A stretch of 58,512 nt of DNA from an uncultured Flavobacteriaceae bacterium (lineage in GTDB: Bacteria > Bacteroidota > Bacteroidia > Flavobacteriales > Flavobacteriaceae). Location of the stretch: positions 1 through 58,512 of the forward strand of contig CANLWN010000010.1 in the NCBI GenBank assembly GCA_947494825.1. The letters are read 5' to 3'. The notes under the pieces are model-generated. The model saw only the letters and a program-made list of their open reading frames with translations. It did no database searches and was not told the DNA's origin. A program made the translations under genes and the position numbers. Shown piece by piece: positions 35,487-43,728 of this stretch (within the stretch, counting starts at the first letter, position 1; every line of letters begins with the position of its first letter).

Positions 35487-35900
35487 TTAACCACTTGCCT
35501 GAGATCGGATTTCGCTGAAATACGCTTTCATAGGCTCAAAATAGTGCCTCACCCAGCCTTGTTTTACATGTACTTCCTGATCAGGAACGTTGCTATGGGT
35601 CAGGGTAAGCAGGGTTCCTTCCGCATGAGGGCTTAGAACAACCTCTATTTTGGAATCTTCGTCAGCAGTCTCAAATCCAGTGGTTCGCCAGGATTGCACA
35701 ATTTTTTTACCGGGTATCAACTGCAAATTTTTACCCCATAGATAGGCGTCGTGGACTGCAAAGGGCTTGTCCACCTCATCGTGCACAATAGCCTTGCCGC
35801 CTCCTGTCATGGCCGAATGCCCATCAGGGTCCAACCAGGCCATATATATGACTTCGGGCGATGCGGGAATCACTTCGGAAATGGTAAAGGTATGTTTCAT
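35487..35900 (-). CDS. SRPBCC (AHSA1-like) domain protein
   Basis: A 137-residue START/Bet v1-fold protein related to the C-terminal domain of the Hsp90 activator Aha1. It opens with a strand FTISEVIPASPEVIYMAWLDP and shows the signature ...KIVQSWRT, LT.THSNVPD and W...FEPMKAYF. It could bind a small hydrophobic ligand in its cavity. It is probably cotranscribed with the downstream PhnB-like gene and is divergent from the superoxide dismutase gene. Confidence 0.88.
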   Translation of the reverse strand: MKHTFTISEVIPASPEVIYMAWLDPDGHSAMTGGGKAIVHDEVDKPFAVHDAYLWGKNLQLIPGKKIVQSWRTTGFETADEDSKIEVVLSPHAEGTLLTLTHSNVPDQEVHVKQGWVRHYFEPMKAYFSEIRSQASG

Positions 35901-36022
35901 TTTTTAGTTCCGGAATGCCTGGTTTAAAGCGTAGCATTCCCATTAGTGTATTCTATTCCCTTAAGATACCACTTACTGCTAAAATATCAAATAGAAATTA
36001 TCGGAATCATTTTGTTTTACCG

Positions 36023-36053
36023 TTGACCGTCCTTAAAATATTACGTAACTTTA
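36023..36053 (+). promoter_or_regulatory. Bacteroidota-type promoter for the Cu-Zn superoxide dismutase gene
   Basis: TTG at 36023-36025, a 20-nt spacer and TAACTTTA at 36046-36053 fit the flavobacterial TTG/TAnnTTTG consensus with one mismatch. The ATG lies 23 nt after the -7 box, which leaves a short leader. Confidence 0.55.
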
Positions 36054-36076
36054 GTTTCAACTTAAAATACAATACC

Positions 36077-36652
36077 ATGAAAAAAATAAGTCTATGGGCT
36101 TTGGGCCTTGTTTTGCTCCTATCCTATAACTGCAAACAAGCAAAAAAGGAAGCTTCTGAAGCGGAAACCATAGTTGAGGAAATCAAGGAAGAGGTAAAAA
36201 CGGAGGTGATAAGCTTCACTATGGAACCTAAGAGCGAGAGTACGGTTACCGGGGAAGTCACCTTTAGGCAAGATAACAATACGGTTACCATGATCGCCAA
36301 ATTGACCGGACTAACAGAAGGTGAGCATGCCATTCATATCCACGAAAAGGCAGATTGCTCCTCCGCTGACGGAAAATCCACTGGCGGGCACTGGAACCCT
36401 ACTTTTCAACCCCATGCCAAATGGGGTGCCGAAGGCGGCTATCACAAAGGGGACATTGGAAACTTCACGGCAGACTCGGAAGGCAATGCCACAGTGGAGT
36501 TTTCTACCGAAGAATGGTGCCTGGGGTGCGATGACGAAACCATGAATGTTCTGGGCAAAGCTGTCATTGTACATCAGGGCGTGGACGATTTTACCTCACA
36601 GCCCAGTGGTGCTGCCGGAGCCCGGGTAAGTTGTACAGGCATTATCCGGTAA
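36077..36652 (+). CDS. sodC: Superoxide dismutase [Cu-Zn], lipoprotein
   Basis: Converts superoxide to oxygen and hydrogen peroxide in the periplasm. The ATG at 36077 is chosen over an in-frame upstream ATG because it begins a lipoprotein signal with Cys19 (LSYNC) and sits just after a good promoter. After a charged linker rich in Glu and Lys (residues 20-45), the SOD_Cu domain follows. It has HAIHIHEKADC, GGHWNPT, H..W with KGDIGN, and V.HQG.DD, giving the copper and zinc His ligands. The disulfide cysteines and the final GARVSCTGIIR are present. A strong terminator follows directly, so it is monocistronic. Confidence 0.95.
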   Translation: MKKISLWALGLVLLLSYNCKQAKKEASEAETIVEEIKEEVKTEVISFTMEPKSESTVTGEVTFRQDNNTVTMIAKLTGLTEGEHAIHIHEKADCSSADGKSTGGHWNPTFQPHAKWGAEGGYHKGDIGNFTADSEGNATVEFSTEEWCLGCDDETMNVLGKAVIVHQGVDDFTSQPSGAAGARVSCTGIIR

Positions 36653-36670
36653 ATTCATCGAAAATTTATT

Positions 36671-36697
36671 AAAAAGCTGTTCTTAGGACAGCTTTTT
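36671..36697 (+). terminator. Rho-independent terminator after the superoxide dismutase gene
   Basis: Perfect 10-bp stem AAAAAGCTGT/ACAGCTTTTT around the 7-nt loop TCTTAGG. The symmetric A and T runs allow action on both strands. Confidence 0.85.
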
Positions 36698-36729
36698 ATA
36701 TATCTTAATTGTCCCCAAAACCCCCGAAC

Positions 36730-37257
36730 ATGGAACTAGACTCCTTGATTACCCTTTTTCAAAAGAAAGACCTAACGGCTTTTGAAAAATTGTATGAAAT
36801 GTACTCCAAAAACATTTGCGGTGTCATCAATACCATTGTTCGGGATACAGAACTGGCCGAAGAAATCTGTCAAGATGTATTCCTGAAGATTTGGAACCAA
36901 TCCGAAAGTTACGATGTTTCAAAAGGGCGTTTTTTTACCTGGATACTGAACATTGCCAGAAACGCGGCTATCGATGAAGTACGCTCAAAATCCTATAAGC
37001 AGGGGAAAAAAAACTTACCCGCCGATTATTTCGTAGGTATCCTTGAAAACAAGGACAATCTAAACCTTAAAGTAGATGCCATAGGCCTCCGAAGCCTGTT
37101 GAAAAATTTAAAGGAGCAATGTAAACAATTGATAGAGCTTTTATATTTCAAGGGGTATACCCAAAAAGAGGCCGCAGAGACCCTGGATATCCCACTAGGA
37201 ACGATAAAAACAAGAAATAGAAGCTGTATTTCACAGTTAAGGAAAAACATACCCTGA
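36730..37257 (+). CDS. ECF-type RNA polymerase sigma factor
   Basis: A 175-residue sigma-70 family factor with only regions 2 and 4. Region 2 (about residues 10-85) includes AEEICQDVFLKIW and the F.TWILNIARNAAIDEVR helix. Region 4 (about 120-170) contains the helix-turn-helix Y.KGYTQKEAAETLDIPLGTIKTR. The ATG at 36730 is preferred over an upstream in-frame TTG that falls close to the terminator of the previous gene. The anti-sigma gene starts 4 nt after the stop, so the two form a regulatory pair controlling an unknown regulon. Confidence 0.93.
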   Translation: MELDSLITLFQKKDLTAFEKLYEMYSKNICGVINTIVRDTELAEEICQDVFLKIWNQSESYDVSKGRFFTWILNIARNAAIDEVRSKSYKQGKKNLPADYFVGILENKDNLNLKVDAIGLRSLLKNLKEQCKQLIELLYFKGYTQKEAAETLDIPLGTIKTRNRSCISQLRKNIP

Positions 37258-37261
37258 TCAT

Positions 37262-38053
37262 ATGGACGTTAAAAAATATATAGCATCTGGTATTTTGGAA
37301 CTTTACGTGGCCGGGACGCTTTCGGAAGAGGAAAACGCGCAGATTCACGGATACGCCAAGGAGTATCCCGAAATACAGCGGGAAATTGAAGCCATTGAGG
37401 CGGCCATTCTCGCCTTGGGGGAAGCCTCCTATTCGGGAACCCCGGATTTTTCCAGTCTCAAAGAACATTTGGAGCGACCAAAAAATCCCAAGGTAATTTC
37501 GCTATCAGGGAATTGGGCCAAATGGAAAGTATATTCGGGCTGGGCCGCGGCCGCGGTTTTTGCCATCGGATTCTTCTGGTCCTACATTGAAAATGGAAGA
37601 TTACAGTCCAAAATGGATTTTGTGAATCAAGAGAACCAAGTTATGGAACAGCAAATTCTGGAAGCCCGAAATGCTGTTTCGGACACAGAGAAATTGCTCA
37701 ACACCTTGAGGAACAAAGATATAAATGTGGTATCCCTTGACGGGCAGGAAGCTTCGCCAAACGCCTACGCCAAAGCGTATTGGAACAAAAAGGAACAGAA
37801 AGTATTTATAGATGCCCTTGGCTTACCGGAACCTCCCAAGGGAATGGTGTACCAGGTCTGGTCCTTGAAATTGAATCCATTGACCCCTACCAATCTGGGT
37901 CTGCTCAAGGATTTTAGTACCCACGAAAATAAGGTGTTCACGCTTTTAAATCCTAATGAGTCCGAGGCCTTTGGCATCACCTTGGAACCCGAGGGCGGCA
38001 GTGAAAGCCCTACCCTGGAACGGCTGTACACCCTGGGTGCCATTGCCTCCTAA
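37262..38053 (+). CDS. Anti-sigma factor with RskA-like C-terminal domain
   Basis: A 263-residue single-pass membrane regulator. The cytoplasmic N-terminus (about 1-90) opens with a short helical sigma-binding region, ILELYVAGTLSEEE. There is no zinc HxxxCxxC motif. A transmembrane helix lies near residues 96-114. A periplasmic coiled-coil segment (about 118-150) leads to the anti-sigma-K domain, recognisable by AYWNKKEQKVFIDALGLPEPP.GMVYQVW and the ending FGITLEPEGGS..PT. It should hold the ECF sigma factor until a periplasmic signal releases it. It lies immediately downstream of the sigma gene. Confidence 0.92.
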   Translation: MDVKKYIASGILELYVAGTLSEEENAQIHGYAKEYPEIQREIEAIEAAILALGEASYSGTPDFSSLKEHLERPKNPKVISLSGNWAKWKVYSGWAAAAVFAIGFFWSYIENGRLQSKMDFVNQENQVMEQQILEARNAVSDTEKLLNTLRNKDINVVSLDGQEASPNAYAKAYWNKKEQKVFIDALGLPEPPKGMVYQVWSLKLNPLTPTNLGLLKDFSTHENKVFTLLNPNESEAFGITLEPEGGSESPTLERLYTLGAIAS

Positions 38054-38088
38054 AGGAAATAAGAACGGAATGGGAAATGGGAGCTATC

Positions 38089-38196
38089 TTATTTTCTCAT
38101 TTTAAGTTGCTTCTGTAGGGATCTATGTGCCATAAACACTCTGAATCCTAAAAAAATCATGGTAGAAATCCACAGAAAAAAAAGAAAGTATTCCAT
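38089..38196 (-). CDS. Possible 35-residue membrane peptide
   Basis: A short open frame with one hydrophobic helix (MEYFLFFLWISTMIFLGF) and a basic C-terminus (RSLQKQLKMRK). The layout resembles a small inner-membrane protein with positive-inside topology. It converges with the anti-sigma gene. No family is recognised and nothing but composition and layout supports it. Confidence 0.3.
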   Translation of the reverse strand: MEYFLFFLWISTMIFLGFRVFMAHRSLQKQLKMRK

Positions 38197-38471
38197 AACA
38201 GTCGCGATTTGGGTTGATCTAAAGAAACATTTTTTATCATGTTTCTATTCTTTATGCTGCAATACTTAGATGCTCAAAGCAGTTACATAACTGTATTTGA
38301 ACGGTAATAATATACATTTCGTCTTAGTTTTCCTAAAAAAAAAGTTAAAAATCGATGAATCACCATGGCAAAATGCCATGGCGATCATCAAAATCTAACC
38401 TCAAACAAAAAACAAACCTTTCTTTTTACGCCTGGATTTTGGGCCGGGAAACCTATAAAAATTGCCCTTTC
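38197..38471. other. Intergenic tract with a perfect hairpin
   Basis: AT-rich DNA between the small peptide frame and the end of the TPR lipoprotein gene. It contains an 8-bp perfect hairpin CCATGGCA/TGCCATGG around AAA (38363-38381). On the minus strand this is followed about 15 nt later by a run of T, so it may terminate the TPR transcript, but the gap makes this uncertain. Confidence 0.4.
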
Positions 38472-39755
38472 TTAAAGGTTAATTATGCGATTTTCCATCA
38501 GGGGGCCCAACTCATAAACCGCGCCCATGAGTTCTTTCTTAAGTTCCTTGACCTTGGTTTCCTTGCCCATTTCCTTGTACACTTCGGCCATGTGGTACAG
38601 CGCCATGGGCTCATAGGTACGGCCTTCTACATGTGCCGTGATCAGTTGCAGCGCTTTTTGGCCATCCCCATTTCTAAAATGGCTATAAGCCAACAAATCA
38701 TAGGTTTCGGGCGTAGGCCGGTTTTGTACTTCCCGCTCTGCCAGGGCAATGGCCCTATCGTACGCTTTGTGTTCATCCAGGTAGAGGCTTACATTGTGGG
38801 CGTTGTACATTTCCCCGTAGGCCAGGAGTTTAACCGTTTCAAAATACTGGTCCAGGTTGAGCTGTTTTTCTTTTTCATTGCCCATATATTCCGCAATCTC
38901 CGCTTTAAACAAATAATAATCAGGGGCTTTATGGTGCCTAGTAATAGCATTTAGAATACGGTTTGCCTCTTTGGGTTTTCTCTCGAACGAAAAAACAATC
39001 CAAGCGATTCCCTTTTTGGCATAGGCGTTACCAGGGTCTAGCTCCAAAGCCTTTAGATACTGGGCATAGGACTCCCGAACATTACCAGCATGGCCGTAAT
39101 AATCCCCCAAGTTGGTATAGCACCACAACCTAAGGTCATTGTTTTTTGAGGCTTCGGCCTTGGTTTTGGCCATCTCCATAAACCTAAGGGTCGTTGCCAG
39201 ATCGCCTAGATGATCGTTCCATTTAGCGGCGCGGATCAGGTAGCCAAAATCGGAAGTATTGCGAATAGAATTCAATGCGTGTTCCGCTTGGTCATGGTCG
39301 CCCAGCTCCATATGCAGATCAAAGAGCAAACCTTGCGTTTCTTTGTCACCACTCCCCAGCGCCTGTGCCTTTTGGGCCCATTCCAGGGCTTCCCTAAACC
39401 GGTGTTGGGAGATATAATTTCTCGCCAGGGCCCTGTAATAATCGGCTTTGCCCACCGCTGCAATAGTACAGGCCCTTTTCAATGCCTGCTCGGCTTGCTG
39501 CAAATAGGCAATATCCCCAGTGGCCTGAAAATAGCTATTGTACTGACCGGCCACGATCCCGAAACTGGTCAGTTGCATGCTGTCCGGTTTAATTTTGGAA
39601 TTCCACAGTTCAAAGTATTTTGAGGTGGTCTTTGGAGCCGGGCTATCAAGGTATCGATCATAGTCCGCCGCCCGAGTTACGACCATATCGCTCCCCTGCT
39701 TTTCGGTACAGGAAAGCGAAAAGATCAAAACGATGAAAATCAAAGTATACTTCAT
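38472..39755 (-). CDS. Tetratricopeptide-repeat lipoprotein
   Basis: A 427-residue lipoprotein with Cys16 (FSLSC). The mature part is almost all helical, with TPR-like pairs from about residue 85 to 415. Repeated A..Y...A..L....A motifs are clear in RFREALEWAQKAQALG, ESYAQYLKALELDPGNAYAK and GQKALQLITAHVEG. The DUF4331 gene pair lies upstream on the same strand after a 247-nt gap that contains dispersed repeats. It probably acts as a scaffold or binding partner at the outer membrane or in the periplasm; the partner is unknown. Confidence 0.88.
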   Translation of the reverse strand: MKYTLIFIVLIFSLSCTEKQGSDMVVTRAADYDRYLDSPAPKTTSKYFELWNSKIKPDSMQLTSFGIVAGQYNSYFQATGDIAYLQQAEQALKRACTIAAVGKADYYRALARNYISQHRFREALEWAQKAQALGSGDKETQGLLFDLHMELGDHDQAEHALNSIRNTSDFGYLIRAAKWNDHLGDLATTLRFMEMAKTKAEASKNNDLRLWCYTNLGDYYGHAGNVRESYAQYLKALELDPGNAYAKKGIAWIVFSFERKPKEANRILNAITRHHKAPDYYLFKAEIAEYMGNEKEKQLNLDQYFETVKLLAYGEMYNAHNVSLYLDEHKAYDRAIALAEREVQNRPTPETYDLLAYSHFRNGDGQKALQLITAHVEGRTYEPMALYHMAEVYKEMGKETKVKELKKELMGAVYELGPLMENRIINL

Positions 39756-40002
39756 GTTGTTAATTTTAGGTGATTAAAGTGATTACCAATGAATAGGAGG
39801 CCGTTGGATGGTACGGAGCTGTCTGTTCGAGCGCCCGCCTCCCAAAGTCTCGTACGGAGGGCAGGCCGTGCCCGAGGCAGGCGGGCAGTCGAGAACTGCT
39901 CAGAGGAGTAATCTCGAGGACAACTCTTCTGCACTCGATGTGACATTTCCAGTTTTAGGTTCTTTCCAACAGCCCGCTATCCTCTTTTTCATAGAAAAAA
40001 TC
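39756..40002. repeat. Intergenic dispersed repeats between DUF4331 and TPR genes
   Basis: Two parts are visible. GCCCGCCT (39833-39840) pairs with AGGCGGGC (39879-39886), enclosing a GC-rich insert with a second GTACGGAG copy. From about 39887 to 39945 is a segment with CAGTCGAGAACTGC, CTCGAGGACAACTC and GCACTCGATGTGACA, of the kind found dispersed between genes in many Bacteroidota. There is no gene. The repeats separate the TPR gene from the operon upstream. Confidence 0.6.
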
Positions 40003-40770
40003 TTATTCAGGTGCTCCAATGTATGGAAAGGTATCGGAGAACTGCGCCGTAAGGCTTACCCCATCGGAAGTGAGCCTCGGTAAATCGGCCATACCATCAT
40101 TGTCCAGGTCCTGCCCGCTAAAGCGGTCGCCTTCCATCCCTCCGAAAAAGAGGATCAGGGAGACATCGATGATATCATCTCCCAATGTTCTTCCGGTCAG
40201 TGCCACCTCGTCCCCATCCGGCACCAGAATCCTGCCATCGTTGTCAAAATCGGTCCCAGGATCAAAATAGGTAGTGCGTGCGTCCGGGGCCACGTCCAGG
40301 GCATCGGCAGCCAGCGCGGTGGTCAAGGCGGTTGCGCTTAGGCCCAGAATGTTGTTCTCGTAATTTACCACTGTAGGATCCAGTCCCAGGAGTCCAGCGT
40401 ACACATCGTGGTACTGCTCTAAACGCGCCTCGAAGGCGGCTTGAAAGGCGGCCGCCATCTCCGAAGGGATGGTCACATTATGTGCATCCTTTACACTGGG
40501 TTGCCCGTCCATATCAAAGCTCAGTGTTGTATTGATACCGGGGCGGCCCATATGATCTACCTGGGCAAAAGTACCCGTAAAATCCAAGGCCATCATGCAG
40601 GGATCACAGGAACCCCCGCAGTCTACTCCGGTTTCGTCCCCGTTCATCATACCATCCATGCAACTGGCCTCTACCATCATATCGGGTGTATCGTCATCTT
40701 CTTTGCAAGCCACCAAAAGGGTAAGGCCTAAGATGGGTAAAAACAAATATTTTAAGGTCTGTCGTTTCAT
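40003..40770 (-). CDS. DUF4331 C-terminal-half lipoprotein
   Basis: A 255-residue lipoprotein with Cys22 (LLVAC). The next residues, KEDDD, resemble the flavobacterial surface-export signal. A Cys-rich linker follows (residues about 36-58) with the N.DETGVDCGG.C..C pattern. From about residue 66 the sequence matches the second half of a DUF4331 domain: QVDHMGRPGINT, then E.YHDVYAGLLG, ARTTYFDPGT, DGRILVPDGDEVALTGRTLGDDIIDVSL and a final TAQFSDTFPYIGAP. The gene for the first half ends 19 nt upstream. The function of DUF4331 is unknown. Confidence 0.8.
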   Translation of the reverse strand: MKRQTLKYLFLPILGLTLLVACKEDDDTPDMMVEASCMDGMMNGDETGVDCGGSCDPCMMALDFTGTFAQVDHMGRPGINTTLSFDMDGQPSVKDAHNVTIPSEMAAAFQAAFEARLEQYHDVYAGLLGLDPTVVNYENNILGLSATALTTALAADALDVAPDARTTYFDPGTDFDNDGRILVPDGDEVALTGRTLGDDIIDVSLILFFGGMEGDRFSGQDLDNDGMADLPRLTSDGVSLTAQFSDTFPYIGAPE

Positions 40771-40789
40771 ATTCTTTTTTTTGATGTGT

Positions 40790-41470
40790 TTATTGTTTTC
40801 TGTTCGTGGTCACCCAGGTCTTATAGACAGGGATTCCCAAAATATTAGTGGACGAGGGGGTACCCAATTCGCTATTGGGAATTTCTAGGACGATGGACAA
40901 TGTATTGGCACCATCAAAGGTATCCTCTGCTTCCCCAACCGTCTTGAATCCTCCGGGAGCCATCCCCCCAGCTACCGCGTTAAATTGGAAAAAATCGAAA
41001 TAGAAGGGATCCTGCCGTGGTCCGGCAAAGAGCGAGATACCGGAATTTGTGGTCTCCACAATGGCCGTGCTGCCCGATATTTCCACATCCCCAAGAGGGA
41101 AATCGATGAGCACCTCACTGCTCAATCCCGTTTGCAGGGGTGCTACCGGGCCAAAGAAATACATTCGGCCATTTCTGGGAACGGCCTGTATGACCAGATC
41201 CTCCACCAAATCGCCATCGGTATCAATATTGATTTCGGTCAAAATGTCCTCATCAAAGGTACCGTACGCTAGCTCGGGCAAGACATTGGACTGCACATCT
41301 ACCACAAAAACGGTATTATCCGATCCCTCGGAAGGTTCAAAGGCAAAGAAGTCGGCAATATCTGCCGTGGTCCCCATGGACGATGGAGCGTCGATATGGT
41401 CTGCAGCAACGAGTACCAAGCCTGCCATACCAAGGGCAACAAGGCCCCCAACAATTTTTTTGTTTTTCAT
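40790..41470 (-). CDS. DUF4331 N-terminal-half exported protein
   Basis: A 226-residue protein with an N-terminal hydrophobic signal (GGLVALGMAGLVLVAA). The start of a DUF4331 domain follows: ADHIDAPS, ADIADFFAFEP, DNTVFVVDV, EINIDTDGDLVEDL, DPFYFDFFQFN and NTLSIVLEIP. It stops at KTWVTTNRKQ, exactly where a full-length DUF4331 protein would continue into the Q.DRMGRP segment that opens the downstream gene. It heads the minus-strand operon and is divergent from the LETM1-related gene, sharing a 172-nt upstream region. Confidence 0.85.
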   Translation of the reverse strand: MKNKKIVGGLVALGMAGLVLVAADHIDAPSSMGTTADIADFFAFEPSEGSDNTVFVVDVQSNVLPELAYGTFDEDILTEINIDTDGDLVEDLVIQAVPRNGRMYFFGPVAPLQTGLSSEVLIDFPLGDVEISGSTAIVETTNSGISLFAGPRQDPFYFDFFQFNAVAGGMAPGGFKTVGEAEDTFDGANTLSIVLEIPNSELGTPSSTNILGIPVYKTWVTTNRKQ

Positions 41471-41642
41471 TGTAAAGTTATTTTTAATTAGAATCGCCCT
41501 TACCTACGGAACTTTAGAAGGGTGGGTTTGGTCAGATTTGTTAAAATATTGTTAAGGGAGTGACATCTCTGTGGTAAATCCAGGTCGGCTATGAGAAAAG
41601 TCCTATAATTTGCTTTATTTTGGGGTTCTAAATCCTAGGCAT

Positions 41643-42827
41643 ATGAACCCTTCCGCATCGGGTTGGATCCAAAAATTTGGGCATCTTGTCAAGGATGACC
41701 TTGATAAATTCGCAAATTTTCAGGCCCTGTACGATGGATTGAAAAAGACCGGTTTCGTATACGGCATCAATGTTGAGACCCTGCCCTTTGTCACCTCCGA
41801 ACTTAAGCTGTCCGAGGACGAGAAGGCCAAGATAAACCTTCTCAGTGCACTCTACTTTACCTACACTTTTAAGGAAGGGCAAACGGATTTCGATGCTTTT
41901 TTGGATCGAATATTCCGGTTTTATCAAGATTTGGAACTGGGCAATATTTCCTTTCTCAACAAAATACTGGCAGGGAGCAAGACCTCGGCCCAGCTCGAAA
42001 AATTGATCGATTCAAGGATTTTCCTAGAGGACAACGTCATCAGCAAGACCTTTAACGGTGTCATCACCAACTCCCTCCTGTTCATAGACGTACTTACCTT
42101 CCACAAGTACCTGCAAAACGAAGCGGGCATAAAGAAATACGCCCAGGACCTGGAGTACATCACCATTAACATCACCTATCACGCCTTAAATTCGAAGGAA
42201 AAGAACAAAAGTGACGAGAAGTTGGCCAAATTATTTGCCGCTTCGCTGACTTTTGTGGATGATCAGCAACAACATTTTGACGGCTCTTACCGTGAAAAAT
42301 TATTGGGGGTGTTCAATTTTATAGAAAACCAGTACTTTTTGGATGTGGCCTGCCTGACGGTTTGGGAAGATCATTCTCTCGAATACAAAGAATCCGAATT
42401 CATTTTTGGCATCGGAAAGGATCTTGGGTTCAACGAAAATCACATTGCAATTACCTTGGAGGATATTACGCGATTTTTTGCAAAAAATGCGAGTAGAATT
42501 CCCTATCTAAAAGACAGCAATCTGGCCCAGCAGTTTTACAACAACATGTCCAAAACAGTCAATAAATTGATTTTGCGGAACAGCAAACGACTGCAAAAAG
42601 AGCTATCCGAAAGCAAGGAATTGGTAGCGCTTTTATCCAAATCTACCATCCATGAATTAAACCTGGAGGAGAAGAAAAAAGTACAAAAACAGCTGCTCGA
42701 TATTTTCAAAAGCATCCCTTCGCTTGCTATTTTTATGCTCCCGGGAGGGGCCGTATTGTTGCCGATCTTTATTAAATTGATTCCCACATTGCTGCCGTCT
42801 TCCTTTGACGACAACCGAGTGGACTAA
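41643..42827 (+). CDS. LETM1-related biofilm-associated protein
   Basis: A 394-residue, mostly helical protein. The ATG at 41643 (MNPSASGWIQKF) is preferred over an in-frame upstream TTG. The C-terminus has the LETM1-like signature of Leu/Glu-rich helices followed by FMLPGGAVLLPIFIKLIPTLLPSSF, a hydrophobic segment that probably inserts in the membrane. Flavobacterial homologues carry the name LETM1-related biofilm-associated protein; in mitochondria LETM1 is involved in cation exchange. The role in this organism is not known. It converges on the LytTR regulator gene. Confidence 0.88.
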   Translation: MNPSASGWIQKFGHLVKDDLDKFANFQALYDGLKKTGFVYGINVETLPFVTSELKLSEDEKAKINLLSALYFTYTFKEGQTDFDAFLDRIFRFYQDLELGNISFLNKILAGSKTSAQLEKLIDSRIFLEDNVISKTFNGVITNSLLFIDVLTFHKYLQNEAGIKKYAQDLEYITINITYHALNSKEKNKSDEKLAKLFAASLTFVDDQQQHFDGSYREKLLGVFNFIENQYFLDVACLTVWEDHSLEYKESEFIFGIGKDLGFNENHIAITLEDITRFFAKNASRIPYLKDSNLAQQFYNNMSKTVNKLILRNSKRLQKELSESKELVALLSKSTIHELNLEEKKKVQKQLLDIFKSIPSLAIFMLPGGAVLLPIFIKLIPTLLPSSFDDNRVD

Positions 42828-42854
42828 AAAGGGCCAAAAACACCGAAAATTGCG

Positions 42855-42875
42855 ACTATAAGGAAAATTTATAGT
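42855..42875. terminator. Possible bidirectional terminator between convergent genes
   Basis: A perfect 7-bp stem ACTATAA/TTATAGT around GGAAAAT lies between the LETM1-related gene and the LytTR gene. The stem is A/T-rich and the T tract after it is broken, so strength is doubtful. Confidence 0.4.
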
Positions 42876-42923
42876 TGTTTAATTATTAGGTTATGTAATT
42901 GTAGTCCAATTATTTGAACAGTT

Positions 42924-43679
42924 TTATTCCAACCATAACTTAAAGTCTTTTACGCGCTCCCTACTTACGATGATTTCCTGCTCGTTATAGCGATTTAGCT
43001 TAATTTGTAACCTGGAATTGGTGTAGGAAACGATATCTTTTATGTGATTGACATGGATATAAAATTTTCGGCTCACCCTAAAAAACAATTTGGGTTCCAG
43101 TTCCGATTCCAAATTTTCCAAAGTAGTATCGAGCAAATAATTCCTGCCGTCGGATGTGGCCGCATAGGTTCCTTTGTTCTCGCTGTAAAAACACTCGATC
43201 TCATCAGCGTTCAAAATTTTCAGATGCTGCCCTACCCTAACCGTAAACCTTTTTTTGTATTCACGCTCCAGTGGGTTCACCAATAGCTTCTTGATGTCGT
43301 CAAAATCCAACGCTATTTTTTGGGTGGAGGGTTTAAAATTCCGGTATTTGGCCACTGCTTTTTCCAACTCTTCATCGTCAATGGGTTTAAGTAGATAATC
43401 AATACTGTTCAGTTTAAATGCCTGTAGGGCATATTCGTCATAGGCCGTGGTAAAAATAATGGCGCTATGTATTTCGATCAAGTCAAAAATCTCAAAGGAA
43501 AGTCCGTCCGAAAGTTGAATATCGAGAAAAATCAGGTCGGGATGCTCGTTTTGCTGAAACCAAGCGATGGATTCTTCCACGGAATGCAACATGATGGATA
43601 CGGAAACGTCCAATTCGGCCAAGAGTCTACTTAATCTTCTGGCCGCAGGTTTTTCGTCCTCAATAATAATTACGTTCAT
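42924..43679 (-). CDS. LytTR family response regulator
   Basis: A 251-residue transcription regulator. The receiver domain (about 1-120) has the phosphoacceptor Asp in LIFLDIQLSDG, the acidic pair in IIIEDEKP and a Lys in LLKPI. The LytTR DNA-binding domain occupies about 150-250, with F.VR.G.HLKILNADEIECFYSENK and the C-terminal SRERVKDFKLWL. It is the last gene of an operon that begins with a LytS-type kinase, its probable partner. Four 2TM genes lie between the two. Confidence 0.94.
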   Translation of the reverse strand: MNVIIIEDEKPAARRLSRLLAELDVSVSIMLHSVEESIAWFQQNEHPDLIFLDIQLSDGLSFEIFDLIEIHSAIIFTTAYDEYALQAFKLNSIDYLLKPIDDEELEKAVAKYRNFKPSTQKIALDFDDIKKLLVNPLEREYKKRFTVRVGQHLKILNADEIECFYSENKGTYAATSDGRNYLLDTTLENLESELEPKLFFRVSRKFYIHVNHIKDIVSYTNSRLQIKLNRYNEQEIIVSRERVKDFKLWLE

Positions 43680-43728
43680 AGGTAAAGATTGATCGGTTCA
43701 ATTAGATGTTGTATAGCTTTTGTTCCTG

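Noticed and set aside
38355-38954. 199-codon plus-strand frame opposite the TPR lipoprotein
   Set aside because: It is antisense to a gene with a lipobox and TPR pattern, and its sequence is a typical shadow of helical coding DNA.
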